Shown here one piece after another: positions 16,204-25,105 of a DNA stretch of 64,000 nt. Numbering within the stretch: position 1 is the stretch's first letter; the number at the start of each line of letters is the position of its first letter. Origin of the DNA: Syntrophomonas sp. UBA5314 (lineage in GTDB: Bacteria; Bacillota; Syntrophomonadia; Syntrophomonadales; Syntrophomonadaceae); contig DHRK01000065.1 of assembly GCA_002410325.1 (NCBI GenBank), positions 41,658 to 105,657 on the forward strand. The letters are read 5' to 3'. Position numbers and translations under genes: made by a program. The notes under the pieces are model-generated. The model was not told the origin of the DNA and did no database searches. It saw only the letters and a list, made by a program, of their open reading frames with translations.

Positions 16204-17928
16204 ATGATGAACTTTATACTATTACCAAGGCATTTAAACTCAATTGTCAATTCGGTCTATAATTACAATGGGATAATTGCTGTTGATAAGGATGGTATTA
16301 TTACCATATTTAATCCAACTGCGGGAAAAATATTAGGCATACCTCCAGATAAGGCAATTGGCAAACCCATAGACGACGCAGTGCCAGGTTCAGGTCTAGA
16401 TAAAGTAATTTTAACAGGAAAACCCCAGCTTAATAAAAAACAAAAAGTGGGAGATGTTGTAGTAGTAACTAACCGAACACCTATTGTTGAAAATGGGGAA
16501 TTGATTGGTGCGGTCGGTATATTTAAAGACATAACGGAGTTTGAGCAGGTAGTCGATGAACTTGAGTATGTTAAACAGCTTAAGGCAACTCTTGATGAAG
16601 TAATTGAAAACCCGTATGAGGGAATTCTTGTAGTCGATAAAGACGGATTGGTCACCATGATAAACGATACTTACTTAAATATTGTAGGACGTCGTCGTGA
16701 AGATGTTCTTGGGACCCACATTAGTCTTATTAATGAGAACTGCAATCTACCTCAGGTTTTAAAGACAGGCGAACCCATATTATGTGATTTCTGCAACGTC
16801 CGGGACCAAGGATTAATCACTATGCGTGTGCCAATCATGAAGGATGGAGAACTGGTGGGAGCATTTGGAAAAACTCTATTTACAGATATTAATGCTGCCA
16901 AGATCCTGACTGAGAAATTAAAGCAAGCGGAACGTAAGTTGGAGTTTTACAAGGAAGAGTGCGAAAAGATCAACCGCTCGTATTACCAATTTGACGATAT
17001 TATTGGAGAAAGCAATATAATTAATAGTCTAAAAAACTTTGCCTGGCGGGTAGCCCGCAATATATCTACGGTGCTTATAACCGGTGAAAGCGGAACCGGG
17101 AAAGAGCTATTTGCCCATGCTATACATAATGGCAGCGAAAGACGTTTGCGGCCATTTATAAAAGTAAATTGTGCTGCTATTCCCGAAAATTTATTGGAAT
17201 CAGAGCTGTTTGGTTATGTGGAAGGGGCATTTACTGGGGCAAAAAAAGGAGGAAAAACAGGGAAATTTGAAGTGGCTGATAAAGGAACCATTTTTCTCGA
17301 TGAAATTGGAGACATGCCATTGATAATGCAGGCCAAATTGTTAAGGGTACTTCAAGAACGGGAAATTGAAAGAATAGGTAGTCTAGAGCCCATTCGGGTA
17401 GACGTTAGAGTAATAGCCGCTACTAACCAGAACTTGGAGGAACTTGTGAAGGAAGGAAAGTTCCGTGAAGATCTTTATTACCGCCTGAATATTGTAGAAT
17501 TGAGTATTCCGCCGCTTAGAGAACACGCGGAAGATATTCCGCTGCTGGTTGATTCTCTTATTTCCAAGTTGAATACAAAAATGCGCAAACAAATAGACTA
17601 TATTTCCGAAGATGCTTTGAAGCTTTTACAGCAATACACATGGCCAGGCAATATTCGCGAACTAGAAAATGTCTTAGAATTGGCAATTAATATGACTGAT
17701 GATTCATCATTAAATATTGAGGATTTTCCTTGTATATTAAGAAAAATCAATACTGAGAGTGCCCTCCGAAGTAAGTCAGGTCTAGCCAATATTATGTACC
17801 AGACTGAGAAACAAGTTTTGGAAGACGCTTTAAAGCAGACAAATGGGGACAAAAAATTGGCAGCAGAACTCCTCGCCATTCATCCGTCGGCTCTATATCG
17901 TAAGCTCAGTAAATATAAGATTAGTTAA
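16204..17928 (+). CDS. Sigma-54-dependent transcriptional activator, PAS-PAS-AAA-Fis
   Basis: The 574-residue enhancer-binding protein has two PAS-like sensory domains (about residues 10-115 and 130-235), a short coiled linker, and a sigma-54 AAA+ domain. The AAA+ domain has Walker A GESGTGKE, the sigma-54 contact loop GAFTGA, Walker B TIFLDEIGDM and the arginine-rich REDLYYRLN segment. A Fis-type helix-turn-helix lies at the end (GDKKLAAELLAIHPSALYRKL). The PAS domains probably sense a substrate-derived acid or acyl-CoA, or redox state. Start 16204 follows AAGGGGGGAG; a GTG 13 codons earlier is possible. Its position suggests it controls the catabolic operon and the sigma-54 promoter at 18999-19015. 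Confidence 0.92.
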   Translation: MMNFILLPRHLNSIVNSVYNYNGIIAVDKDGIITIFNPTAGKILGIPPDKAIGKPIDDAVPGSGLDKVILTGKPQLNKKQKVGDVVVVTNRTPIVENGELIGAVGIFKDITEFEQVVDELEYVKQLKATLDEVIENPYEGILVVDKDGLVTMINDTYLNIVGRRREDVLGTHISLINENCNLPQVLKTGEPILCDFCNVRDQGLITMRVPIMKDGELVGAFGKTLFTDINAAKILTEKLKQAERKLEFYKEECEKINRSYYQFDDIIGESNIINSLKNFAWRVARNISTVLITGESGTGKELFAHAIHNGSERRLRPFIKVNCAAIPENLLESELFGYVEGAFTGAKKGGKTGKFEVADKGTIFLDEIGDMPLIMQAKLLRVLQEREIERIGSLEPIRVDVRVIAATNQNLEELVKEGKFREDLYYRLNIVELSIPPLREHAEDIPLLVDSLISKLNTKMRKQIDYISEDALKLLQQYTWPGNIRELENVLELAINMTDDSSLNIEDFPCILRKINTESALRSKSGLANIMYQTEKQVLEDALKQTNGDKKLAAELLAIHPSALYRKLSKYKIS

Positions 17929-18136
17929 GTTTTACCTTTACTACAATCACTGTGAGTAACCTACTTTGATCAAATTAAAGAGAAAAGGGGTTGCTCTTTT
18001 TATTTTATTTGTTTATCGCTTGCCCATGGCTTATCCCTTACGCTCTATAATTATGGTCATCAAACAGAAAATCGTTTATATCAGACAATTGGCGTCAGAC
18101 TCAATAAGAGCTACTTTCAGTCGTCTTATTAAGTTC

Positions 18137-18739
18137 TCAGGCCGGATTGGTCAGTAATTGATTTCGGTTGACATACGGTAGAATTCCAGAAACAAAATGG
18201 GTGCTTATCAGTGGGGCATTACGACTTGGTACCACACGATGCACTTGATTGATATGAATAGAATTGCAAGTAGTGTCTAAATTTGAAACATTTTCGTTGA
18301 CTTCAACAATAATATATTCGGCATGTTCAATTTCCCATTGAAATTTTTGCCTGGATATCCCAGAAGGAAACCAAAAGAAACCATCTTTATCCATTGGACT
18401 AACTATTGCCATAAAAATAAAACCGGGTATAAGGTTATAACCAGCTTTGGAAAGCGATTGTGATTCCCAAATCTGTCTGGTAAAAGATATATTTTCAAAG
18501 TAAAAATGGGCCCCCATAGGATCTACTCGATGTACATCGTAGTGCCAGAACGAATCATTATCTGGGTATATTTTTACGTTTCTTAACTCACTAATGCGTT
18601 TGGCTAAAGCAATATCGAGTTCACTGCTTTGAAATACTCCAAAAGCATATCTTATTGAATTTCCCGATGCCACTATTTTGACGGCTTTGTCAGCAAAAGA
18701 TATCTTTTCCGCATATCTTTCCGCACATTTAAAATCCAT
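18137..18739 (-). pseudogene. Truncated CoA-transferase (N-terminal fragment)
   Basis: These 200 residues match the N-terminal part of the family I acetyl-CoA hydrolase/transferase proteins at 12950 and 14351: KISFADKAVKIVASGNSI, LDIALAKRISELRNVKI, VSPMDKDGFFWF and EYIIVEVNENVSNLD. The frame stops where an intact protein continues into the second half, so the active-site glutamate domain is missing. A GGAGG site is intact, so a peptide may still be made. It lies immediately behind another N-terminal fragment of the same family, on the strand opposite to the operon. Confidence 0.75.
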
Positions 18740-18742
18740 CGC

Positions 18743-18880
18743 TTATTCCTCCATAATTAATAGATAAGGATGGCCGACACACCAGCCATAATCAATCCAG
18801 TCTCCAGATTTTATTAGCTTCACCGCTTTTTCAGATGAGATTAACTTTTTACCATGCTCTTGTTGCCATGATTGATACAT
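18743..18880 (-). pseudogene. Truncated CoA-transferase N terminus (45 codons)
   Basis: The peptide contains KLISSEKAVKLIKSGDWIDYGW, close to the start of the CoA-transferase at 12950 (LVSADKAVKVIKSGDWIDYG). It then diverges and stops after 45 residues. AAAGGGGG precedes its ATG. It is a second, separate N-terminal fragment rather than a frameshifted part of the next one, since both carry the same N-terminal region. A consensus sigma-54 promoter lies about 120 bases upstream. Confidence 0.65.
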
Positions 18881-18998
18881 AAATGTCGTTTCCCCCTTTG
18901 AATTGGGCTGTATTACATGGAATATCCTAATAGTTGGATAAAAAGCTCCCCGTTTTTTATGTTCCAAGATGGTTTAAACGAGTATAATACTTAATTTG

Positions 18999-19015
18999 TG
19001 CAAAATGCGTGCCAA
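18999..19015 (-). promoter_or_regulatory. Consensus sigma-54 (-24/-12) promoter
   Basis: Read on the minus strand the sequence is TTGGCACGCATTTTGCA. It matches the sigma-54 consensus TTGGCACG-N4-TTGCA at essentially every conserved position. It points leftward at the truncated CoA-transferase genes, and the only sigma-54 activator in the window is encoded at 16204-17928. Confidence 0.88.
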
Positions 19016-19515
19016 TACTTAGGCACTCGGCCAAAGTCCATTGTTTCGGGAAAATAGGCTTTTTAGACAGGGTGTTTTCGAGGTGATAAATGCAAGATTG
19101 TTATTTTTTTGTATCTGAAAGATCCCCAGAAGCCCCGTTGTTTCAAAGCTTTCGCAACAATGGACTCGGATTCGCTTATTGTAGACGATCATTGTGTTTG
19201 TTTAGATGGGGTTCTTGTAATGTTTTTCTATGATAAGGCCGGGGGCATTGACGGTTCATATACTGTTGTTAGAGAGATTTGGGCTTGGTGATTGTAGGTG
19301 TTATTTCTCTGAGTATCTTGCTCAGAAAGTAAACGACCGCCTCGTAGGGCGGTCTAAAACCTGTTAAGGACCAGCCGCCGTGCAAAAAGCGGCAACTCCT
19401 TTATAGCTGTATGTTAACAGATACGAAAATAGTAGTCAAAGAAGCTCTGGCTTAAGGCCGGGGATTGCTTTATTTGGGAAGTAATCCCCGATGCAAAACC
19501 AGATAAAATCTGTTA
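19016..19515. other. Non-coding stretch with two hairpins
   Basis: Upstream of the sigma-54 promoter there is no convincing gene; a 60-codon frame near 19109 lacks a ribosome binding site. Two hairpins are visible: GACCGCC/GGCGGTC at 19335-19354, and CGGGGATTGCTT paired with AAGTAATCCCCG at 19459-19490. The second lies just past the 3' end of the SEC-C gene and may be its terminator, although it lacks a T-run. Confidence 0.45.
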
Positions 19516-21579
19516 TTAGTTTTTAACGTCCACTATCATGCCTTGCTCCTGTAAATATTCCATTAAAAGTGAACCGATTTTCAGTAAAAATATACCCTGT
19601 TCGTATTCCTTTTCCTCATCCCCCAGAATATCTTGACGCAGCAGAGTTAAGGTATCCTCTGGATTTCTATTCAAGTAATTAGCCAGGTCATTTATTAATA
19701 ACTTCTGCAGCTCATCCGAGTCTTTAAGACTGCATTGATAATCACGAAAATAGACCATAGCATTAGTCCCCCGAAGAGCCTTACGAATATCTTTGATAAG
19801 GCCTTCAATATTTTTACTGGGCGGCACAAAAATAAATAACCGGGGCTTTTTAAGTACAATATATCCCCATTGGCAGGTATGGTCCGGGGAATAACTCATC
19901 CAGAGAAATGTCTGCAGCGATGGCTCGGATTTAAGAGTGTGAAATTTTCCGCTTATTTCTAGATAATTATTAAATTCCTTATCAACATTCAGTTCAGTCA
20001 ACATCCATTTTAGATATAAAGGTTTTTTAAGTGCCATCAAGGTATTTTGCTCCAGTTCGTCAATGGCCATGATGTAAGCCTTGAGAATGTTTTCTCCCCT
20101 TTTTTTGCAGAAGGAGAAGTCCCCTTCATCATGAGGATGTAAACGCTCCATTAGCATATGGAATTTATTGTAATACAACTCTTTCAGCTCTGGCAACAGC
20201 ACATAATAAGGTGCCTGGATCCACTGCTGGCTGCTCACGGGCAAGAGCCTGGTTAAGATGATCGCCCCCGGAACAATCTCCTCCTGAATATTAGTCTCCC
20301 AATTACCATAGACCTCGCCTCGCTGGCCTGTAAAAATATCCTCCAATAATATCTTGTGTTTTGATAGAGGGATTAGCAAATAAGCCCCTACGTGACTAAT
20401 TATTAGATTAAAAGCGGCTTCTCTCAAGTGAGGGGGAAAACGACAGGCATGGTCGTCCCAAAAAAGATGTGCTGGTGTAGAACCGGCGCTGTTCTCGAAA
20501 TCCAAAACTATATAATCATGGAAAAATTGTTCATATATCTCGCTGATCTCACCCTTCCAGAAGTTACCGGATGTATTGAGGCAATCATAAAAGTCCGCCT
20601 GGGCCTTGGTCGTATCGACCAGGCCCTCAGTGTAGAAATTGGTGTACATATGGATATACTGCTTGACTTCGTCATAGCATTTAATTTTGTCTTCCGGCGA
20701 AAGCGCTTCCCATTCAGGATATATCAGTGGGCAGCTATTGAAATCCAGCGGGTAACGTTTATAATGCCTGCCAATTATTTGTACTTTGCGCAGCAGAGTC
20801 CAAAGCGATGTAGAATATTTTTTGGCTATATCAACATAACTACAGTGTTTACCCACACATTTCCAATAGGTATATTCCAGGGCCGCCACCCAACCCCGGA
20901 GGTTTGATATCTTGGGATGATATATATTGGAGTACTCATTCCACATGTACAGCATCCAGGCCAGGCAATTAAGATCAAATATTTTTTCTTGAAAATTATC
21001 ATAGGCCACCGCCGCCACCTGTCCATACTCCTTGGAAGCCCAAGTATAACTATATATATAGGAATCTAAAGCTTGACTGGAACGATAAGATCTTACCTGT
21101 AGTTCGATTGCTTTCGCCTGCTTGGGCGTCTGTAGTATTTTTTCCTGTTTGAGACGATTTTGTGTTGCTTTGATTTGGAATACCGAAATTGGATATTTAT
21201 CCCGGTTTCCAATTCTGAATTTTATGGCACCCTGTTCATTAAGCAGTTTTCTTAGGAAAGCCCACCCCTTGAAACCTCCGACGGTCTGGACACCAGGAGA
21301 TGAACCATTCATTTCCTCCACCTGTGTTGTCGATTGTTTATCTATACTGCTATTACATCTAGCTGCCACGTTCAATTTCATATCATCTTCGGTGTTTAGG
21401 TCATTCTCATTTAAATTCATTGCAGTGGAATGAACATGGCCTCTCGTCCCTACGGGAAAATAAGTCCGTTTGCCTGTGCCTGAAGAACCACAGCAATCTT
21501 GGTGTGGCTTTCCACTACCGCATCCACATAAACCTTCATGGAATTGTACGATAATCCTCCTGGAATTTCCCCAGACCAT
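19516..21579 (-). CDS. Large SEC-C motif protein of unknown function
   Basis: This 687-residue protein has a SEC-C zinc-binding motif near its N terminus (CGCGSGKPHQDCC, residues 18-30), the metal-binding module also found at the SecA C terminus. A low-complexity stretch to about residue 100 follows, then some 580 residues I cannot assign. They are soluble, rich in Trp and Tyr and probably mainly helical. No membrane helix, nuclease or ATPase motif is visible. The ATG at 21579 follows GGGGGAG. It stands alone between long AT-rich gaps within the accessory stretch. The other SEC-C protein, at 43180-44421, has its motif in the same place. Confidence 0.7.
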   Translation of the reverse strand: MVWGNSRRIIVQFHEGLCGCGSGKPHQDCCGSSGTGKRTYFPVGTRGHVHSTAMNLNENDLNTEDDMKLNVAARCNSSIDKQSTTQVEEMNGSSPGVQTVGGFKGWAFLRKLLNEQGAIKFRIGNRDKYPISVFQIKATQNRLKQEKILQTPKQAKAIELQVRSYRSSQALDSYIYSYTWASKEYGQVAAVAYDNFQEKIFDLNCLAWMLYMWNEYSNIYHPKISNLRGWVAALEYTYWKCVGKHCSYVDIAKKYSTSLWTLLRKVQIIGRHYKRYPLDFNSCPLIYPEWEALSPEDKIKCYDEVKQYIHMYTNFYTEGLVDTTKAQADFYDCLNTSGNFWKGEISEIYEQFFHDYIVLDFENSAGSTPAHLFWDDHACRFPPHLREAAFNLIISHVGAYLLIPLSKHKILLEDIFTGQRGEVYGNWETNIQEEIVPGAIILTRLLPVSSQQWIQAPYYVLLPELKELYYNKFHMLMERLHPHDEGDFSFCKKRGENILKAYIMAIDELEQNTLMALKKPLYLKWMLTELNVDKEFNNYLEISGKFHTLKSEPSLQTFLWMSYSPDHTCQWGYIVLKKPRLFIFVPPSKNIEGLIKDIRKALRGTNAMVYFRDYQCSLKDSDELQKLLINDLANYLNRNPEDTLTLLRQDILGDEEKEYEQGIFLLKIGSLLMEYLQEQGMIVDVKN

Positions 21580-22064
21580 ATTACTCCCCCGGCTGTCTTC
21601 AATATAGTGATAAACTCATAAATGTTTAAAAAATGTGCTATATTTGCTCACGCATGAATTTAACGAAAATAACATAAGAAACGTGACATAGTGACACGTC
21701 TTCTCAATCCCCGGTTTAATCTCAAGTCTTTATTGCTGGATTATTATTGGCAGGAAAGATGAACTGCATAGAGTATTATTTGAAGGCGATTCTCCATTTC
21801 TATTCGCCCTTTGCAGAGTTTTGCTGATTGACGCCCAAGGCTAATATCAGATGAAAAATATTCTGCGCTGAAAATAAGGTGAAATATCTTTCAAATAACG
21901 GAAGGTGATCTTGAGTCTATTGTCAAGATTAGGGGACTTGTCTTCAGAAAGCTTCTTTATTGATGTAGCATACTTCAGCAGACTCATTAATCAAACTTTA
22001 ACATAATTGTAAAGTAAATAAAAATATCTAAAATAAATTCACATTTTGACAAAAGTTACTATAT
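21580..22064. other. AT-rich intergenic region
   Basis: I see no gene, tRNA or clear repeat in this 485-base gap. It should carry the promoter of the leftward SEC-C gene. Confidence 0.4.
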
Positions 22065-22415
22065 TCAGATAGTTACTGACTGTCCGGTTAAAACAATATC
22101 GAGGTTTGAATTTCCTGCTGCTGCGACCCCTGACTCAGGGTGTTCAAGCTTATCACAGGATTGTCCATGAAGCAAAGTGTCGGCAGCCGCTGCTTTGCGT
22201 TCAGCCTCACGTTGATAATAGAGGCGGTAAGCCGTACTCCAGCGTCTTTCTTCATCCTCTCTTTTGGCCTTTAATATGACCCGCAGTTTAGCCCATCGCA
22301 TCCGGGCATTCTTTTCTATCATCACACAAATAACATAAAGGCTACAGTACAGAGCTCCTTTGCAAAGGAAATATATAAAGACGTAGAGTAAAAATGTTTT
22401 CTGTAAAGAACTCAT
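22065..22415 (-). CDS. Small membrane-anchored hypothetical protein
   Basis: The 116-residue protein begins with a hydrophobic segment (about residues 7-32, FLLYVFIYFLCKGALYCSL). A highly charged helical stretch follows (WAKLRVILKAKREDEERRW to REAERKAAAAD), then a polar tail. I do not recognise a family. AAGGGGGGAG precedes the ATG, so expression is likely. It lies 42 bases downstream of a 32-residue membrane peptide gene, and both appear to be read from the promoter region with the 21-bp inverted repeat. Confidence 0.55.
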   Translation of the reverse strand: MSSLQKTFLLYVFIYFLCKGALYCSLYVICVMIEKNARMRWAKLRVILKAKREDEERRWSTAYRLYYQREAERKAAAADTLLHGQSCDKLEHPESGVAAAGNSNLDIVLTGQSVTI

Positions 22416-22457
22416 ATATCTACTCCCCCCTTTCCCAATCTGAAATCCATGGATGTC

Positions 22458-22556
22458 TTAAGAATTTAAGTAAATGTGTTTAAAGACGTAGAGGTTGCTT
22501 ACGGTCCCGGCGATTAAAATTAGACCTGTGGCTAGAGCGGCGGCGATCGCTGCCAT
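22458..22556 (-). CDS. Small membrane peptide (32 residues)
   Basis: The peptide is mostly one hydrophobic helix (MAAIAAALATGLILIAGTV) followed by a polar, basic-aromatic tail (SNLYVFKHIYLNS). Seven consecutive Gs lie six bases upstream of the ATG at 22556, a strong ribosome binding site; an ATG two codons earlier would be too close. It is the first gene after the 22596-22646 inverted repeat. Function unknown; small membrane peptides often modulate a larger membrane protein. Confidence 0.5.
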   Translation of the reverse strand: MAAIAAALATGLILIAGTVSNLYVFKHIYLNS

Positions 22557-22595
22557 AGTCATCCCCCCCAGAAAAATATAAGATAATAACATATT

Positions 22596-22646
22596 ACTAT
22601 TTTAACATGTTAACATCTTATAAATATGTTAACATGTTAAAATAGT
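22596..22646. promoter_or_regulatory. Perfect 21-bp inverted repeat, probable operator
   Basis: The arm at 22596-22616 and its exact complement at 22626-22646 are separated by nine bases. Each arm contains TTAACATGTTAA. It lies upstream of the small membrane peptide gene and downstream of the ribbon-helix-helix gene. Candidate binders are that regulator or a Rex-type protein, whose sites have the TTAA-N4-TTAA layout. It could also be a terminator-like structure, but the symmetry within each arm favours protein binding. Confidence 0.55.
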
Positions 22647-22730
22647 ATATGGCAAGGCTAGCGAAGCTCTGAAAATCGAAAGGAACGAGGGCAAGAAGGG
22701 CAAAAATTTTATATCCGGGGAATTGGCAGA

Positions 22731-22764
22731 AAAACAAAAAACCGGATGAAACCTTCATCCGGTG
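22731..22764 (-). terminator. Terminator of the ribbon-helix-helix gene
   Basis: On the minus strand ACCGGATGAAGG pairs with TTTCATCCGGT and is followed by a T-rich run. It starts about 23 bases past the regulator stop. Confidence 0.85.
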
Positions 22765-22786
22765 AAATGACTTTGTCAGGTAGCGA

Positions 22787-22975
22787 TTATTTTTCCTCCC
22801 CATCGCTTTCTGCAGCGATATGAGAACCTGCGTTTTCGAATTTTAATCTCCACTCCTGGAGATAATCTTCTATCAGTTTCCTTACTAACCGCGATCTGGT
22901 TGTCGCCTGGTCGGCACAGGCAAAACGAAGTTCACGATCAACATCTTCAGGAACTACTACAGAAATGTACTTCAT
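22787..22975 (-). CDS. Ribbon-helix-helix (CopG-type) DNA-binding protein
   Basis: This 62-residue protein opens with a basic-hydrophobic beta strand (KYISVVVPEDVDREL). A helix-turn-helix follows (ATTRSRLVRKLIEDYLQEW), giving the pattern of MetJ/Arc/CopG repressors that bind DNA as dimers. An acidic tail follows. AAGGAGG precedes the ATG. It is a single gene ended by its own terminator. The inverted repeat at 22596-22646 and a GTTAACAT sequence near 23028, upstream of its own start, are candidate sites. No toxin gene is adjacent in the usual arrangement. Confidence 0.75.
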   Translation of the reverse strand: MKYISVVVPEDVDRELRFACADQATTRSRLVRKLIEDYLQEWRLKFENAGSHIAAESDGEEK

Positions 22976-23209
22976 GAGTGCCTCCTTATTAACCAGGATC
23001 CTAATTTATATTATATTATTATCTTGTTAACATCGCAAGTTCCGGCCCTATTTGTTACTATGGGCATGCGACCATGGGCCTGTGCAAGGTACCGGCAGCG
23101 ACTTTATCTTATTCGAATTTGACCCCCTAACTGACCCCCTTTTTCAAATTAAGGTTAATAACTCATGAACAGGAAATAACATAAGAAAACTATAAGTAGG
23201 CCCATCCAA

Positions 23210-23404
23210 TTAATTTGTACAATATATACGCTGGCTTAAGATTATTTCCCTCAGCGGGTCATAGAAGGGCTTCATAACAAAATAGACCAAGAGAGCATTC
23301 ACTATCATTAATGATGCCGAATATATAATAGCCAAAAAAATATTTGATGGTTCCTTAATTTTTTTTCCAGCCTTCAGCCTGTAAGAAAGCCCGACAATTC
23401 TCTG
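23210..23404 (-). pseudogene. C-terminal fragment of a membrane protein
   Basis: Sixty-four open codons on the minus strand end in a stop at 23210. They encode a plausible amphipathic lead (YRLKAGKKIKEPSN), one membrane helix (IFLAIIYSASLMIVNALLVY) and a polar end. There is no good start or ribosome binding site and a stop lies directly upstream, so it looks like the remaining end of a lost gene. Confidence 0.35.
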
Positions 23405-23453
23405 TCAGGTGGTGGTGGTTTTTTACGTATCTCAATTTTCTGCCCCCGTGAGG

Positions 23454-23777
23454 CTAAGCTTCTTTCTCAACTACGACCCCGGTTCCATAAGCTACAATTT
23501 CACTCATGGTCTGACCAATTTCACTTGAATCGAAACGCATCATTACTATAGCATTGGCTCCCAAAGCCTGCGCATTTTTAACCAGTCTACCTATGGCTTC
23601 TTTTCGGGTATCTTCCAGCAAAGATGTGTATTCATGAATTTCACCGCCGACCAGACTGCGCAGACCTGCCATGATGTTTCCGCCGAGTCCGCGGCTCCGC
23701 ACAACAAGACCAAAGACCGCGCCTTTGACCTCCTTGACTGTATATCCCTTAATATTTTCCGTAGTTACAACCAACAT
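23454..23777 (-). CDS. YbjQ/UPF0145 family protein
   Basis: The 107-residue protein has the characteristic pattern of the YbjQ family: GYTVKEVKGAVFGLVVRSR, then AGLRSLVGGEIHEYTSLLEDTRKEAI, then LGANAIVMMRFDSSEIG. The family forms pentamers and is sometimes called a heavy-metal-binding domain by annotation only; its role is unknown. Length is typical. The start at 23777 has AAGGGGG upstream; an earlier start at 23837 lacks a site. Confidence 0.9.
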   Translation of the reverse strand: MLVVTTENIKGYTVKEVKGAVFGLVVRSRGLGGNIMAGLRSLVGGEIHEYTSLLEDTRKEAIGRLVKNAQALGANAIVMMRFDSSEIGQTMSEIVAYGTGVVVEKEA

Positions 23778-24233
23778 GAATAATCCCCCTTCTCGTTTTG
23801 AACTTAATGTTGAATGAAACCTGCTGTTAAAAAGCAATTATCCGCTCTGTTGAATAGTAAAAAACCTCTCTGGAATATACCTCTATTTTTATCTTAGTAA
23901 GCAGCATCGCGTTAATCAATGGAGTGGGCCTCAACTAAAGTTACTGAAATCAACCAATGCGATACTAAAAAAAGTGAGGTTTTCACGACTTGGTTTTCCG
24001 AAAAGGAAGAGTTTACTACATTCATAAAACCCGAGATCGCTGTTGTACTAAGGAAAAATGGTTGCAATCAAATAATAATATCAGTAGAGGTTTCTTAATT
24101 AGAACAAAGAAATTGCAATTTGGGTAAGGTTTTAGGAATAGTAGAGGTCAAACATTTGAAAAGACTGCCGGCATGAGGACCCGTGCAATTAATATGAGTC
24201 ATCTCTATTGGCAGCATCAAGGCATTTAGAAGG
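23778..24233. other. Non-coding or decayed stretch
   Basis: No intact gene is visible. Several frames are interrupted by stops and none has a ribosome binding site. It precedes the broken regulator copy and may contain remains of the gene that once lay upstream of it. Confidence 0.35.
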
Positions 24234-24411
24234 AAAGTATCGCGTTGGTTGATTTTATCCGCCGTAGTTGAATCTCCTTCCATTGATTACCTTGTTGCTG
24301 CTGACTAAGATATAAGCAAAGGAGAGTAATATGCAGTAAATCGATATAGCCAATGTGCTTGTGAATTGGTGCAAAGAAAAAGGGTTTTAGCAAAAAAGAG
24401 CATTGATCTAA
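24234..24411 (+). pseudogene. Broken duplicate of the XRE regulator start and its leader
   Basis: The segment aligns with 25241-25412: the leader (AAAGTATCG, GGTTGATTTTAT, TAGTTGAATC, CTAAGATATAA), the ribosome binding site and the first 20-odd codons of the XRE regulator. Here the reading frame is M-Q-stop-IDIANVLVNWCKEKGF-stop, against MKEINIAKVLVKKRKEKGIT in the intact copy. Two early stops and loss of the rest make it non-functional. Confidence 0.75.
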
Positions 24412-24472
24412 GTAACATAACTCGCATATTGCAAGGGAAGATATTTGGAAACTTGGTCCAGGAGGTAATTAG

Positions 24473-25105
24473 ATGAAATACTTACACGAGAAATTAACCA
24501 ACAATAGTCTTAAGGAAAGAATCAGTTTTACTATTATACTCTTTTTGATCATGTTTTTGGGAGTAATGATCGCAAGTTATTATCTTCTTCCAGAGGGGCT
24601 GCTGAAAAATAAAAACCCGATGCAGAGTTGGGAAACATCCGGCAATAATTTTATCCTGACCTTGCAGATATTCTTATATAATATGCTGTCTGTTTTGGTC
24701 ATTATTTTCGGCAGTCTTTTCGGTCAGAAAAAAGATGGGGAAACAAACTATTTATCTTTCGGATACCTGGCATTTTTCGCATTGATCTGTATTAATGGCG
24801 TAGTATTGGGTACCTGGTCTTTTTCTGTTGCGAGTGAACCCGTTCCGCTACTTGACCGGATTATCCGTACCTTTGATCTTATACATAGAGCGGGACTTTG
24901 GGAAATGATGGGTCAGTTGCTGATAACCTGTTCAACCGCTCATATCGCCATAATACAGACCAGTGGCAAAAGCACTGCAACAAGGAAAACCAAGGAAATC
25001 CATCTAGCAAAACCCGAAAAAATTGCGTTGATGATAGGTTTTGTTTTAATGCTTATAGGCGCCGTAGTAGAAAGTATTGCTATAAATGCAATGAAAATAA
25101 CTTGA
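24473..25105 (+). CDS. Polytopic membrane protein, possibly SpoIIM-like
   Basis: The 210-residue protein has about five hydrophobic segments (near residues 20-40, 62-82, 93-117, 140-158 and 185-205). The central part (LYNMLSVLVIIFGSLFG, then FFALICINGVVLGTWSF) recalls the SpoIIM/DUF95 family of membrane proteins, but the match is too loose for a firm call. AGGAGG precedes the ATG. It lies between the broken and intact XRE regulator copies and may be the target gene carried with that regulator. Confidence 0.6.
   Translation: MKYLHEKLTNNSLKERISFTIILFLIMFLGVMIASYYLLPEGLLKNKNPMQSWETSGNNFILTLQIFLYNMLSVLVIIFGSLFGQKKDGETNYLSFGYLAFFALICINGVVLGTWSFSVASEPVPLLDRIIRTFDLIHRAGLWEMMGQLLITCSTAHIAIIQTSGKSTATRKTKEIHLAKPEKIALMIGFVLMLIGAVVESIAINAMKIT

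Noticed and set aside
17966..18157. 63-codon frame after the activator
   Set aside because: No ribosome binding site, and it overlaps the end of the CoA-transferase fragment on the other strand.
19109..19291. 60-codon frame upstream of the sigma-54 promoter
   Set aside because: Weak start, no ribosome binding site and no recognisable domain.
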